DNA of 64,000 nucleotides from the NCBI GenBank assembly GCA_017307785.1, contig JAFKGI010000003.1, positions 1 to 64,000 on the forward strand, given 5' to 3'. Made by a program: the position numbers and the translations under genes. Position 1 is the stretch's first letter. Every line of letters starts with the position of its first letter. This document shows, piece by piece, positions 43,434 through 51,378 of the stretch. The stretch is from Vulcanimicrobiota bacterium (GTDB lineage Bacteria; Vulcanimicrobiota; Xenobia; Xenobiales; JADMJV01). The notes under the pieces were generated by a model that saw only the letters and a list, made by a program, of their open reading frames with translations, did no database searches and was not told the origin of the DNA.

Positions 43434-44990
43434 GTGGAAATCGACGGCCAATCTTTGACCGTCAGGCAAGTCCAGCAGTTCTTGAGCGACGACAGCCTGA
43501 CCTTATCCTTAAATCCCTCCGCGCGGCTGCATATGGAGCGCTATCAGCAGGGAGTAGACGAATTGCTGGCCAGCGGCAGCAAGATGGTCTACGGTTATCA
43601 CACCGGTTTGGGCCGCCTCAAGGACTACACCGTCCAGGCTGAGGATCAGGCCCAGTTCCAGATCAACATTCTGCACTCCCATGCTACCGGCATCGGGCCT
43701 TATTTCAACGACCAGATTTCGCGACTCGCCCTGTTGCTGCGCGCCAACGTGTTGTCTCGTGGCCACGCCGGAGTGCGGCCGGAACTGGTCGAGCGTCTGC
43801 TGACGCTGATCAATCACAAAGTCTACCCGATGCTCCGCCAGATCGGCTCGTTGGGAGTGGGCGACCTGCAGCCCATGGCTCAGCTCGGTCTGTGCCTGAC
43901 GGGAATGCCCGAAGGTGAGCTCAAGTTCGGGGACGAGGTGGGCTCAGCTCCCGACATTCTCAAGAAAGCCGGCGTCGATCCCGTCTACTTCCCGCTGGCT
44001 CGCCTGGAAGCACTGGCCTTGATCAGTGGAGGCACCGTGCTTTATGCTGCCTCGCTGCTGGCCTACCACAAAGCCAGCCGACTGATCGATCTGGCCGATG
44101 CGGCACTGGCCCTCAATCTGGAAGCCCTGCGTGGCGAAATCGACGCCTACGACCCGCGCGTCCACCTGGCCCGCGGCATCGCCGGGCAGATTCACAGCGC
44201 TGAACTGGTCCGGCGCCTGACGCGGGGCAGCCAGTTTCTGGGCAACCAGTTGTTCAGCACCGGCCCACGCGTGCAGGACCCGGTGAGCTTTCGCTCTGGT
44301 CCGCAGATTCACGGAGCCGTGCGCGACACTCTGAGCTACGTGGAAACGGTCCTGGCTCGAGGTCTCAATGCCTCCACCCACAACCCCATGTTTTTCGAGC
44401 GCGAAGACGGCAGCTTCGATAGCCTGAGCGGCGGTAACTTCCACGGCTCCTTGACCAGCTACGCCATGGATCTGGCGGCCATTGTGATGACCGATCTGTC
44501 GGTGCTCTCGGAACGCCGTTCGGCCCGTCTGCTCGACCCCACCATGAGCCACGGGCTGCCGCTCAACCTGGTGGCCGAACAACAGGGTCTCAACACGGGT
44601 TTTGCTTTGATTCAAGCCAATGCCACGGCCCTGGTCAGCGAGATGCGGGTGCACGCCACCCCGGCCAGTGTCGGCTCTATGCCGTCCAAAAACAACCAGG
44701 AAGACCACAACAGCATGGGCATGACGGCCGTGCGCAAACTACTGCGCATCCTGGAAGGTGTGCAGATGACCCTGGCCGTCGAATTTCTCTGCGCCTGTCA
44801 GGGTATCGACCTGGTGCGTCGAGAACATCCCGAGCTGCGATTGGGTGACGGCACCGAGCGGCTTTACCAGCGAATCCGCCAGGACGTTCCGGCGATTTTC
44901 AGCGACCGCTATGCCGGTCAACTGCTGTTCCAGATGTCCGCCCTCATGGAACAGGACGACTTGCTGGCGGTAGTTCGTTCGCCAAACTGA
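43434..44990 (+). CDS. HAL-fold lyase lacking the MIO triad, ergothionase-like
   Basis: A 518-residue protein of the histidine/phenylalanine ammonia-lyase family. The family frame is intact: YGYHTGLG (catalytic Tyr loop), RVQDPVSFRSGPQIHGA, GGNFHG and SKNNQEDHNSMG. The Ala-Ser-Gly triad that makes the MIO cofactor is missing: where HutH has GSVGASGDLAP, this has GSLGVGDLQP, one residue shorter. Such a protein cannot remove ammonia by the MIO route, but trimethylamine leaves without it, as in ergothionase. A trimethylated histidine betaine substrate is therefore likely. GTG start; the 3' end overlaps the next gene by 47 bases. Confidence 0.82.
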   Translation: MEIDGQSLTVRQVQQFLSDDSLTLSLNPSARLHMERYQQGVDELLASGSKMVYGYHTGLGRLKDYTVQAEDQAQFQINILHSHATGIGPYFNDQISRLALLLRANVLSRGHAGVRPELVERLLTLINHKVYPMLRQIGSLGVGDLQPMAQLGLCLTGMPEGELKFGDEVGSAPDILKKAGVDPVYFPLARLEALALISGGTVLYAASLLAYHKASRLIDLADAALALNLEALRGEIDAYDPRVHLARGIAGQIHSAELVRRLTRGSQFLGNQLFSTGPRVQDPVSFRSGPQIHGAVRDTLSYVETVLARGLNASTHNPMFFEREDGSFDSLSGGNFHGSLTSYAMDLAAIVMTDLSVLSERRSARLLDPTMSHGLPLNLVAEQQGLNTGFALIQANATALVSEMRVHATPASVGSMPSKNNQEDHNSMGMTAVRKLLRILEGVQMTLAVEFLCACQGIDLVRREHPELRLGDGTERLYQRIRQDVPAIFSDRYAGQLLFQMSALMEQDDLLAVVRSPN

Positions 44991-47862
44991 GTTTGTCCCA
45001 ACTGGCGGAGTCCACCATCCAGGCCAGGTCGCGCGCCAACAAAGCACGCTCCTCGGCATCCACCTGATTCCAGTAGCCCCAGGCGAGCTCGGGGCAGCGG
45101 CGCAAGCCCTCGGCCAGTTCCTCGGCTGAAAGGTGATACCAGCCTTCCCCCAGGTCGCGGGCCGCCCAGCGCAGCTGGCCACCGGCTCGGCGAAACCAGG
45201 CGCGCAGACGTTCTCGAGGCAGATTCAGGGGACTCTTCAGTCGCAAGCGGGCCAGCAGCTCCAGCCGCCAGATCAGCTGATCGGGCGCGCAGCGGAAAGC
45301 CCACTGCTCGAGCGCCTCCTCGTCTCCCTGCAGTCCGCGCTCCAGACAGGCAAAGCTATGCCGGCTCAGACTCCAACTGACATCGTTGGGAGAGTCTCCC
45401 TGGATATCGCACATCAAGGCCCGCTGGCGCTCGCCAACCAGGTGGGGGTGACGGGGAACGCCGACCGACTCTCCCCAGTAGTGCAAAGCAGCTGCCGCCC
45501 AGTGGGTCCAGGGTTTCTCGGCCAGAAACTGACGGACCTGGGCAGAGAAACGACGGCCCGCGGCCAGAATCCAGGTATACGGGTAGCTCCGTGGCGGCCG
45601 ACGCAGCAGGCAGGGGAAGACCGGCTCCGGCAGCAGCGCCAGAAAGAACCAGAGTAGAGGCTGCAAATTGCCACGGAGAGAACGCCAGAGGGCGGGGGGA
45701 TCAGGTTCTCGCTTCCAGGCCAGCCAGAAGAGAACCAGCATTTGCAGGGCCTGGGGCGTTCCAGGCCAGACCTGGCGGCGAGTCACCTTGGTGAAGGTCC
45801 GTAGAAGCTGCTCCACCGAGAGCCCCTCCAGCGCAACCGGCAGCCCCCGCAGCAGCGGTGCCCAGCTGGTTCGCCGACGCAGGTAGCGGGCCAGGGGCAC
45901 GGGGTCCGCCAGGTAATCGAGTTTCTTCCAGAAAACGGGAGCCAGGTAGGGCCTGCGACAGCGGTCGAGCCAACCCGTTTCTCCAGAACGAGCCAGCCGC
46001 TCCAGCATGGTCTGGGAAATCTGCCGAACCGGGGAGCGACCCCTCACGATCTGGTAGAACTCGAGTCTGTCGCTTCCAGGACCACGCTGGCTGTCCTCGG
46101 GTTGCTCTTCGCGGTCGCTGTAGTAGCCTTCCACTTCATGCAGATTGCGCACCCGGTCCGGGCGGCCGCCCGACTTCAAACCACATTCCTTCGCATAGTC
46201 GGCTACCAGTTCTCGCCAACAGCACAGCAGAGCGGAGTCCCCGTGGTGGGTGTAGACCGGGTAACACACCAAAGCTCCGTTGCGATCGATAGCAACCAGC
46301 TGACGCAACCAGGGTGTGCCCGCTCGATCGCGCAAATAGAGCACCTGTTTATTGACGTCCAGGACGTTGGTGAGCAGACTGGCATTCTGCTCACCATCTC
46401 GCAGCGTCAGACAGGTGTGGAAGTCGCTGCCCATTCGCAGCGCCTGGGCCGGACTGGCAGTGCTGGCATAGAGGGTCTGACCTCCCCAGTCCAGCTGCCG
46501 TTGGAGGCCCCCATCCCAGACCGTCCGGTCAAGATTTGAGGGGGCGACCCAGGCCCGGTTGTGCGGCAGGTCAGCCAGGGGCTGTTCGCTCCAGAAGTAG
46601 TTCAGAGAACTCATGCGCGTTTCCGCTCGACGCAGCAGCCAGGCGGCAAGCACCAGATCCTCCGGAACATCCCGGCCACACAGCCGGTGCAGCAGCCTGG
46701 CCAGCGTCTGTTTGACAAGGGTCCGCCAGGCGCTCCTGGACTCGTCGCGCAGGGTGACCTCAAAGTTCTGCTGGACTTTGAGCAGTTGCTTCAGGCGGTG
46801 TTCCGGACTCGGCGCGTTTTCCCGACGGTCCAGCCAACGCCGCACGGTCTTGGGCCAGACTTTGGGTTTTCCGTTCAGTTCGCGAAGGGCCAACAACCGG
46901 CCCAGGCGTGCCGGCTCCAGCTCCAGAGAGCTGGCCACCTCTTCAGGCACCTCGGTGGAGTAATCTGCCTGCCAATGGCGAGCCGCCTCCGCAAGCAAAT
47001 GGTTACCCGCTTCTAACAGGCGACCATCTGGACCATCGCGCTCCATCTGCTCCAGACAGAGCAGAACCTGCATTCTTTCGGTGACACGCGGGCAATCCAG
47101 AAACAGCCGGGCGACTTCGCTGAGCTCCAGACACTCCGGCAAATCGATGCGCTCCAACCAACTCAGGTACTCATCCCTTCTCTGAGGAGCCTCCTGTAAA
47201 ACCAGCGCCAGCCCTTCATCCAGATGCTTGGTGTAGAGCTTCAACCGCTCACGATCTATCGGCAAGCTCCAGAGCACGCGAGTGGATTCAAGATCTCGAC
47301 TGCAGTCCTGCAGCCAGTGCCAGCAGGCAAGATGCTCGGGACGAGCGGTCGGCAACACCTCCAGCAAGGCAACGAGGAACTCCTCGCGAGCCTCGGGCGG
47401 CGGGCAAATACCAAAAGCGAGCGCCAGTCTCCAGCGCAACTCGCGCTCCTTGGGGGTCAACGCCAGGCACTGACTGTTCCAGACTACCACGCCATACTCA
47501 AGACCCAGCCAGCGGATAGCCAGGATGGCCAGCTCGGCTACCCAGCAGGGCAGGTTGGGAGGAGGATGGCTGAGTTGCTCGCGCAGGTCGGGGTCAGCCA
47601 GTTGCTGGAGCAACGAGAGCGGCAAGTGGCCATATTGTCGAAGCTCCCACGAACTCAACTTCTCGGGTTGAGGCGGGACAATCGCTCGGCAGTCGGTGAC
47701 GCACAATAACAGTGGGCGCTCCCGCCCCCACAGGCAATAGTTCCAGAGAATGTGGGCCCAATCGAAAATCGATTCCGGATCATTCGGTTTCGCTTCTATC
47801 CAACCGCGAGGCGCGACAAAGCGAACCCATGGGCGAAGCCGCCCGGGGCAAGGCAAATGCAT
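44944..47862 (-). CDS. 972-residue protein of unknown function
   Basis: A large, Trp-, Leu- and Arg-rich protein with no signal peptide or membrane segment. Most of it looks helical, like a scaffold. A distinct central block (about residues 470-530) reads MGSDFHTCLTLRDG, then NVLDVNKQVLYLRDRAG and QLVAIDRNGALVCYPVY, with His and Cys that could be functional. It faintly recalls PcfJ-like proteins, but I cannot assign it. It converges with the lyase gene and has no operon partner. ATG at 47862. Confidence 0.65.
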   Translation of the reverse strand: MHLPCPGRLRPWVRFVAPRGWIEAKPNDPESIFDWAHILWNYCLWGRERPLLLCVTDCRAIVPPQPEKLSSWELRQYGHLPLSLLQQLADPDLREQLSHPPPNLPCWVAELAILAIRWLGLEYGVVVWNSQCLALTPKERELRWRLALAFGICPPPEAREEFLVALLEVLPTARPEHLACWHWLQDCSRDLESTRVLWSLPIDRERLKLYTKHLDEGLALVLQEAPQRRDEYLSWLERIDLPECLELSEVARLFLDCPRVTERMQVLLCLEQMERDGPDGRLLEAGNHLLAEAARHWQADYSTEVPEEVASSLELEPARLGRLLALRELNGKPKVWPKTVRRWLDRRENAPSPEHRLKQLLKVQQNFEVTLRDESRSAWRTLVKQTLARLLHRLCGRDVPEDLVLAAWLLRRAETRMSSLNYFWSEQPLADLPHNRAWVAPSNLDRTVWDGGLQRQLDWGGQTLYASTASPAQALRMGSDFHTCLTLRDGEQNASLLTNVLDVNKQVLYLRDRAGTPWLRQLVAIDRNGALVCYPVYTHHGDSALLCCWRELVADYAKECGLKSGGRPDRVRNLHEVEGYYSDREEQPEDSQRGPGSDRLEFYQIVRGRSPVRQISQTMLERLARSGETGWLDRCRRPYLAPVFWKKLDYLADPVPLARYLRRRTSWAPLLRGLPVALEGLSVEQLLRTFTKVTRRQVWPGTPQALQMLVLFWLAWKREPDPPALWRSLRGNLQPLLWFFLALLPEPVFPCLLRRPPRSYPYTWILAAGRRFSAQVRQFLAEKPWTHWAAAALHYWGESVGVPRHPHLVGERQRALMCDIQGDSPNDVSWSLSRHSFACLERGLQGDEEALEQWAFRCAPDQLIWRLELLARLRLKSPLNLPRERLRAWFRRAGGQLRWAARDLGEGWYHLSAEELAEGLRRCPELAWGYWNQVDAEERALLARDLAWMVDSASWDKLSLANELPPASRPVP

Positions 47863-48058
47863 AGAAAACCTCAGAGAATCAAAGTGAAGAAAAGAAAGGG
47901 CTCAGGTCGAGCAGAGGTTTTTAGCCGCGCGAAGGGACCAGAGCCACGGGCTGCATACAGTCAAACATGGTCGGTCATCTTCTTTCTGCCGTTCGCGTTG
48001 ATTTCGTGCTGAGAGGGGGGAACGGCTGGAAAAAGGGTAGCCAAGAACCCGAAATCCG

Positions 48059-48394
48059 TCAAGCCCGAGATGCCTGGTCCTGATAGGCGCGCAGAATCGA
48101 GCCGACCAGATCGCCGAACCGATCCTTGAATTCGCCGCAGCGAGAGACGTTGCGCACTTCCACGCCGTGCTTTTCGCTACGGATGAGCCCGGCTTCGCGC
48201 AGCACTTTGAAGTGCATGGAAAGGGTAGACTTGGGCAGGGTCCGGTTGGAAACCGTCAAGAAATTGGAACAAATCTGGGGGCAGCCGGAAGCCGCGATCT
48301 CGGCGTAAATACGCACGCGCACCGGGTCGGAAAGAGCGTAAAGCAGCCCTTCTACGGTGATGTCCTCGAGTGCGGGGTGGACCATCGGCTTCAT
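48059..48394 (-). CDS. ArsR-family transcriptional repressor
   Basis: A 111-residue winged-helix protein. ALSDPVRVRIYAEIAASG, then LPKSTLSMHFKVLREAGLIRSEKHG is the ArsR DNA-reading region. Cysteines at SGCPQICSNF and SRCGEF could sense metal, thiol or oxidant, but the classic ELCVCDL site is absent. It is divergent from the luciferase-like gene, whose promoter holds matching repeats, so it probably represses that gene and itself. Its ATG follows a TATAAA element by 7 bases (probable leaderless message). Confidence 0.85.
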   Translation of the reverse strand: MKPMVHPALEDITVEGLLYALSDPVRVRIYAEIAASGCPQICSNFLTVSNRTLPKSTLSMHFKVLREAGLIRSEKHGVEVRNVSRCGEFKDRFGDLVGSILRAYQDQASRA

Positions 48395-48401
48395 AGTTAA
48401 G

Positions 48402-48431
48402 TTTATACCATGGGCTTGACAAGTAGTTCAA
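48402..48431 (-). promoter_or_regulatory. promoter of the ArsR-type gene
   Basis: On the minus strand TTGAAC (48426-48431), an 18-base spacer and TATAAA (48402-48407), which ends 7 bases before the ATG. The -35 lies in the repeat thought to be the operator. Confidence 0.5.
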
Positions 48432-48452
48432 CAGTTCATTAATCTCGAACTA
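48416..48452 (+). promoter_or_regulatory. promoter and operator of the luciferase-like gene
   Basis: TTGACA at 48416-48421 with TAATCT at 48440-48445 (18 bases). Direct repeats AGTTCA at 48426-48431 and 48433-48438, plus TAGTTC (48424-48429) with its inverse GAACTA (48447-48452), overlap both divergent promoters. This suits an ArsR dimer blocking both genes. Confidence 0.5.
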
Positions 48453-48475
48453 TCGTACTAAGGAGTTTTCATCGC

Positions 48476-49456
48476 ATGAAGTTCAGCACCCAGGTCGGCA
48501 ACGACAACGTTTCCTGGTCCGCTCTCAAGTCCATCGCCCTGGAAGTAGACAAGGGCAGCTGGCACACGCTTTACAATTACGACCATCTGGTCCCGCCCTC
48601 CGCCGAATTGATGCCCCACCTCACCAACGACCGGCGCGCATTTGAAGAGAAAGACTGCCTGGAAGGCTACGCCATTCTTTCGGCCTGGGCCGCCATCACC
48701 GAACGCGTGCGTCTCGGCTGCCTGGTGACCGCCATGCCCTTCCGCAACCCGGCCGTGTTGGTCAAGCAGGCAGCCACCATCGATCAGATTTCCAATGGCC
48801 GCTTTGAATTCGGTCTGGGAGCCGCCTGGCACGAGAGCGAAGCCCGCGCCTACGGCATCGACCTGGGCACGCCCAAAGAACGTCTGGACCGTTTCAACGA
48901 AGGTCTGGAAGTCATCCGTCGTCTGCTCGACAACGACCAGCACCAGAGCTTCCAGGGTCACTACTACCGGATCGAAGATGCCCCCTTTGCTCCTCGCCCG
49001 GTGCAAAAGAAACTTCCCATTCTGATCGGCGGAGGCGGTGAGAAGCGCACCTTGCGTATGGTGGCCGAGTATGCCGACCACTATAACTTCTTCATCGGCA
49101 GCTTCTCCACCAAGGAAGCTTACGCTCACAAGAACCGGGTTCTGGACGAACACTGCCAGACCATCGGTCGCGACCCCAAAGAGATTCGCCGCAGCGTCTG
49201 TTTCTTCGCCGACATCGTGGACGACGAAGCGCAGGCCAAAGCGCGTCGCGACTTCATGGGCTCCAACGTCGAGGAAGCCGCCCGCCTGGACCTGCTCTTC
49301 GGTAGCCCCCAGTTCATCATCGACGGCATCGCCCGCAACGTCGAAGGTCTGGACATCGACGAAGTCATCCTGTGTGGGTTGAGCCCCAAGGCCGAGACCT
49401 TCCAACGCTTCAACGAAGAGGTCCTCAAAGCGTTCTCCCCCGCCGGCGTTCGCTAG
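48476..49456 (+). CDS. luciferase-like (F420/FMN) oxidoreductase
   Basis: A 326-residue TIM-barrel flavoprotein of the bacterial-luciferase superfamily, close to the F420-dependent group: LGCLVTAMPFRNPAVLVKQAATIDQIS, RFEFGLGAAWHESEARAYG and PILIGGGGEKRTLRMVAEYAD. Cofactor choice (F420 or FMN) and substrate are unknown. AAGGAG lies 10 bases before the ATG. Regulation by the adjacent ArsR-type protein is likely. The 3' end is followed by a 50-bp tandem repeat. Confidence 0.88.
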   Translation: MKFSTQVGNDNVSWSALKSIALEVDKGSWHTLYNYDHLVPPSAELMPHLTNDRRAFEEKDCLEGYAILSAWAAITERVRLGCLVTAMPFRNPAVLVKQAATIDQISNGRFEFGLGAAWHESEARAYGIDLGTPKERLDRFNEGLEVIRRLLDNDQHQSFQGHYYRIEDAPFAPRPVQKKLPILIGGGGEKRTLRMVAEYADHYNFFIGSFSTKEAYAHKNRVLDEHCQTIGRDPKEIRRSVCFFADIVDDEAQAKARRDFMGSNVEEAARLDLLFGSPQFIIDGIARNVEGLDIDEVILCGLSPKAETFQRFNEEVLKAFSPAGVR

Positions 49457-49470
49457 GCTCGGAAGTTGAC

Positions 49471-49640
49471 GGCCTGGCGGTAAGTCTTACCGGGGACTGG
49501 CAAGTCCGGGGCGGCTTGCCGGTCAGGCGGTAAGTCTTACCGGAGACTGGCAAGTCCGGGGCGGCTTGCCGGCCGGGCGGTAAGTTTTACCGGAGACTGG
49601 CAAGTCCGGGGCGGCTTGACGGCCTGGCGGTAAGTCCGGA
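49471..49640. repeat. 50-bp tandem repeat, about 3.4 units
   Basis: Units begin at 49471, 49521, 49571 and 49621 with an exact 50-base period; the last is partial. Each holds the palindrome GGTAAGTCTTACC, then GACTGGCAAGTC, which can also fold. The array fills the gap between two converging genes and overlaps no strong coding frame. The repeated hairpins could end transcripts from both sides or bind a protein. Confidence 0.85.
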
Positions 49641-49653
49641 GCGCCCGCAAGAC

Positions 49654-50052
49654 TCAGGACACCGAGAGACGGACCGAAGCGCGGTGGCGGGCTTCGGCGG
49701 AAACTTCGGAGGCGATGTCGATTTGCAGTTGATTCTCGGAAACGCGCTGGAATTCCAACCAGCCTCCCTTGCCCAATTCCGAGATCCGCTTGCCGTCGCA
49801 CAACACCCGACCGGCCTCGAAGGATAGCACACGGGACGACTGCTCGCGAGCCGGTCGGTAGACCAGGCGCTGGCTGGAAAGCTCCACGATCTCGGCACCG
49901 ATCAGTTCCGTTTTCAAAAGGGTCATGCAGTGGGATACGAAATGACGTGCCCGACTGACCGGATCGGCCGGGGCCTCGGGCGCATTCTGGCCAAACATCC
50001 CGAAGATGGACATGAACCCCATCCACAGAAATGCGCCCAGCAGCTCGATCAT
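49654..50052 (-). CDS. membrane-anchored protein, unknown
   Basis: A 132-residue protein with one N-terminal hydrophobic segment (IELLGAFLWMGFMSIFGMFG) and a mixed alpha/beta domain after it. The arrangement resembles pilin- or pseudopilin-like proteins in outline (YRPAREQSSRVLSFEAGRVLCDG), but no prepilin cleavage site is visible. It stands alone after the two secreted paralogues on the same strand. Function unknown. Confidence 0.5.
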   Translation of the reverse strand: MIELLGAFLWMGFMSIFGMFGQNAPEAPADPVSRARHFVSHCMTLLKTELIGAEIVELSSQRLVYRPAREQSSRVLSFEAGRVLCDGKRISELGKGGWLEFQRVSENQLQIDIASEVSAEARHRASVRLSVS

Positions 50053-50099
50053 AGCCCCAGCCTATCCGACCCGCAGCAGTCCGGCCATCGGGGAAATCC

Positions 50100-50666
50100 C
50101 TATAACCTGCGCGCGCTGACGGCCCAGACGAAGACGTCTTTGTCGCTGAAAGTGCGGCCCGGGTAGATTTCCTTGAGGTAGGCAACGCCCACTCCCCCAC
50201 GGGAGACCGCGGCGATGCCGACCTGGCCCGATTTGACCAGCAGAGTCGAGTAGGCGCGGAACACGTCCATGGTTGGGAGGGGCAGCTTCAGGTCGTAGAA
50301 GGCACTTTTTTCCACCGAGCAGTCCAGCTGCACTCGGCCGTCATCCAGGGGAGTGAAGCTGAACTGGCCTTTGGTTCCGACATCCACATACTGGACCTGG
50401 CTCAGGCCAGCGCGAGGGTCGAAGTAGGTGATAGGGCATTTTCGGCCCAAAAAGAGGCTGACTTCCTTCTCGGCGGTCACGGTCGAGGCTTGCTCGAGCA
50501 ACTCCCCGCTCTTCAGCTGCTGCTGCCACTGAGCGGGCTCCATCAGGTAATCGAGCTTTGTCCCCGGGTTGAGACGCACCAATTGCAACTGCACGTTCCA
50601 GGAGGTGTCCGCCAGACAGGGCAGAGTCAACAAAAGAACCAGTAAAAACTTGCGCACGGCTTTCAC
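50100..50666 (-). CDS. secreted protein, paralogue of its upstream neighbour
   Basis: A 188-residue protein with a signal peptide (residues 1-19). The mature part is beta-rich and shares with the next gene the segments SLFLGRKCPITYFDPRA, QVQYVDVGTK and a final D-VFVWAVSARRL. This repeated layout slightly recalls secretin-type domains, but that is not firm. Its ATG overlaps the upstream gene's stop by 4 bases. Confidence 0.65.
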   Translation of the reverse strand: MKAVRKFLLVLLLTLPCLADTSWNVQLQLVRLNPGTKLDYLMEPAQWQQQLKSGELLEQASTVTAEKEVSLFLGRKCPITYFDPRAGLSQVQYVDVGTKGQFSFTPLDDGRVQLDCSVEKSAFYDLKLPLPTMDVFRAYSTLLVKSGQVGIAAVSRGGVGVAYLKEIYPGRTFSDKDVFVWAVSARRL

Positions 50667-51271
50667 AACCTTTCCACGGTGAGGATAAAGTAGACGTTGT
50701 CGTTCTTGGCGCTGGGGCTACCGCCCAGCACCTCCAGATAGTGTCGAGCCTCGACACCGTGGACCGTTCCCACCAGCACCCGGTCGCCGTAGACAAATCC
50801 GGGGGTGTCGGCGTGCGCATTCAGCGTCAGCGTCTGGGGGAAGCTGGCCTTGCCGTCGTTGACGTTCTTTTCCAATGAGGAAAGTTCCGTGTAGACCTGC
50901 GCGGTAATACGATCCCCGACCAGTTTGCACTGGCAGTTCAACTTGGCGCCCACGTCGACATACTGAATCTGGAACTGCGTGGCTCGGGCATCGTAGTAGA
51001 CGATGTGGTTCTTCCGACCCACGAAGACCGAGCACTCGCGGCCCGTCATCCCCACCACCTCGGTGGTCTGGAGCACGCGCACTCCGTCTTCTTGCAGGTC
51101 GGCTGCTTTCAAGCGCCAGTCGCCGTCCCAATCCTGGGCCACCGCGTCGCTCACCTGCACTGCCTGAAGCCGCATCATGATCGGCTCTTTCTTGCCCGTG
51201 TCTTTCTTGTCCGGTTCAGCCCAGGCCAGTCCACCCAGGCCGAGCAAGAGCATCAAAACTGTCTTTTTCAT
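50663..51271 (-). CDS. secreted protein, paralogue of its downstream neighbour
   Basis: A 202-residue protein with a signal peptide ending near AWA-E (residue 18) and a lysine-rich start of the mature form. It shares SVFVGRKNHIVYYDARA, QIQYVDVGAK and the ending DNVYFILTVERL with the gene downstream. Two Cys in CQC could form a site. The pair probably arose by tandem duplication and is made as one operon. No function can be given. Confidence 0.65.
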   Translation of the reverse strand: MKKTVLMLLLGLGGLAWAEPDKKDTGKKEPIMMRLQAVQVSDAVAQDWDGDWRLKAADLQEDGVRVLQTTEVVGMTGRECSVFVGRKNHIVYYDARATQFQIQYVDVGAKLNCQCKLVGDRITAQVYTELSSLEKNVNDGKASFPQTLTLNAHADTPGFVYGDRVLVGTVHGVEARHYLEVLGGSPSAKNDNVYFILTVERL

Positions 51272-51378
51272 TTTCCCTCCTTGCTTGGCGTGGCCCCACC
51301 ATACCCCCCGCCCTCGGTTAGGATCTAGAAATCTTTGCCTCGCTTTGATCCCAGTTTTGTCACAGCAGGACCTGAGCG

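Noticed and set aside
40746..44990. Ordinary histidine-utilisation (hut) operon
   Set aside because: hutI and hutG are absent, the lyase lacks the MIO triad, and the urocanase has altered substrate segments.
49471..49640. CRISPR array
   Set aside because: Whole 50-base units are repeated without unique spacers, and no cas gene is present.
49523..50200. A frame with a repetitive Pro/Gly-rich ending across the 50-bp array
   Set aside because: It runs through tandem repeats and overlaps the better-supported membrane-protein gene in another frame.
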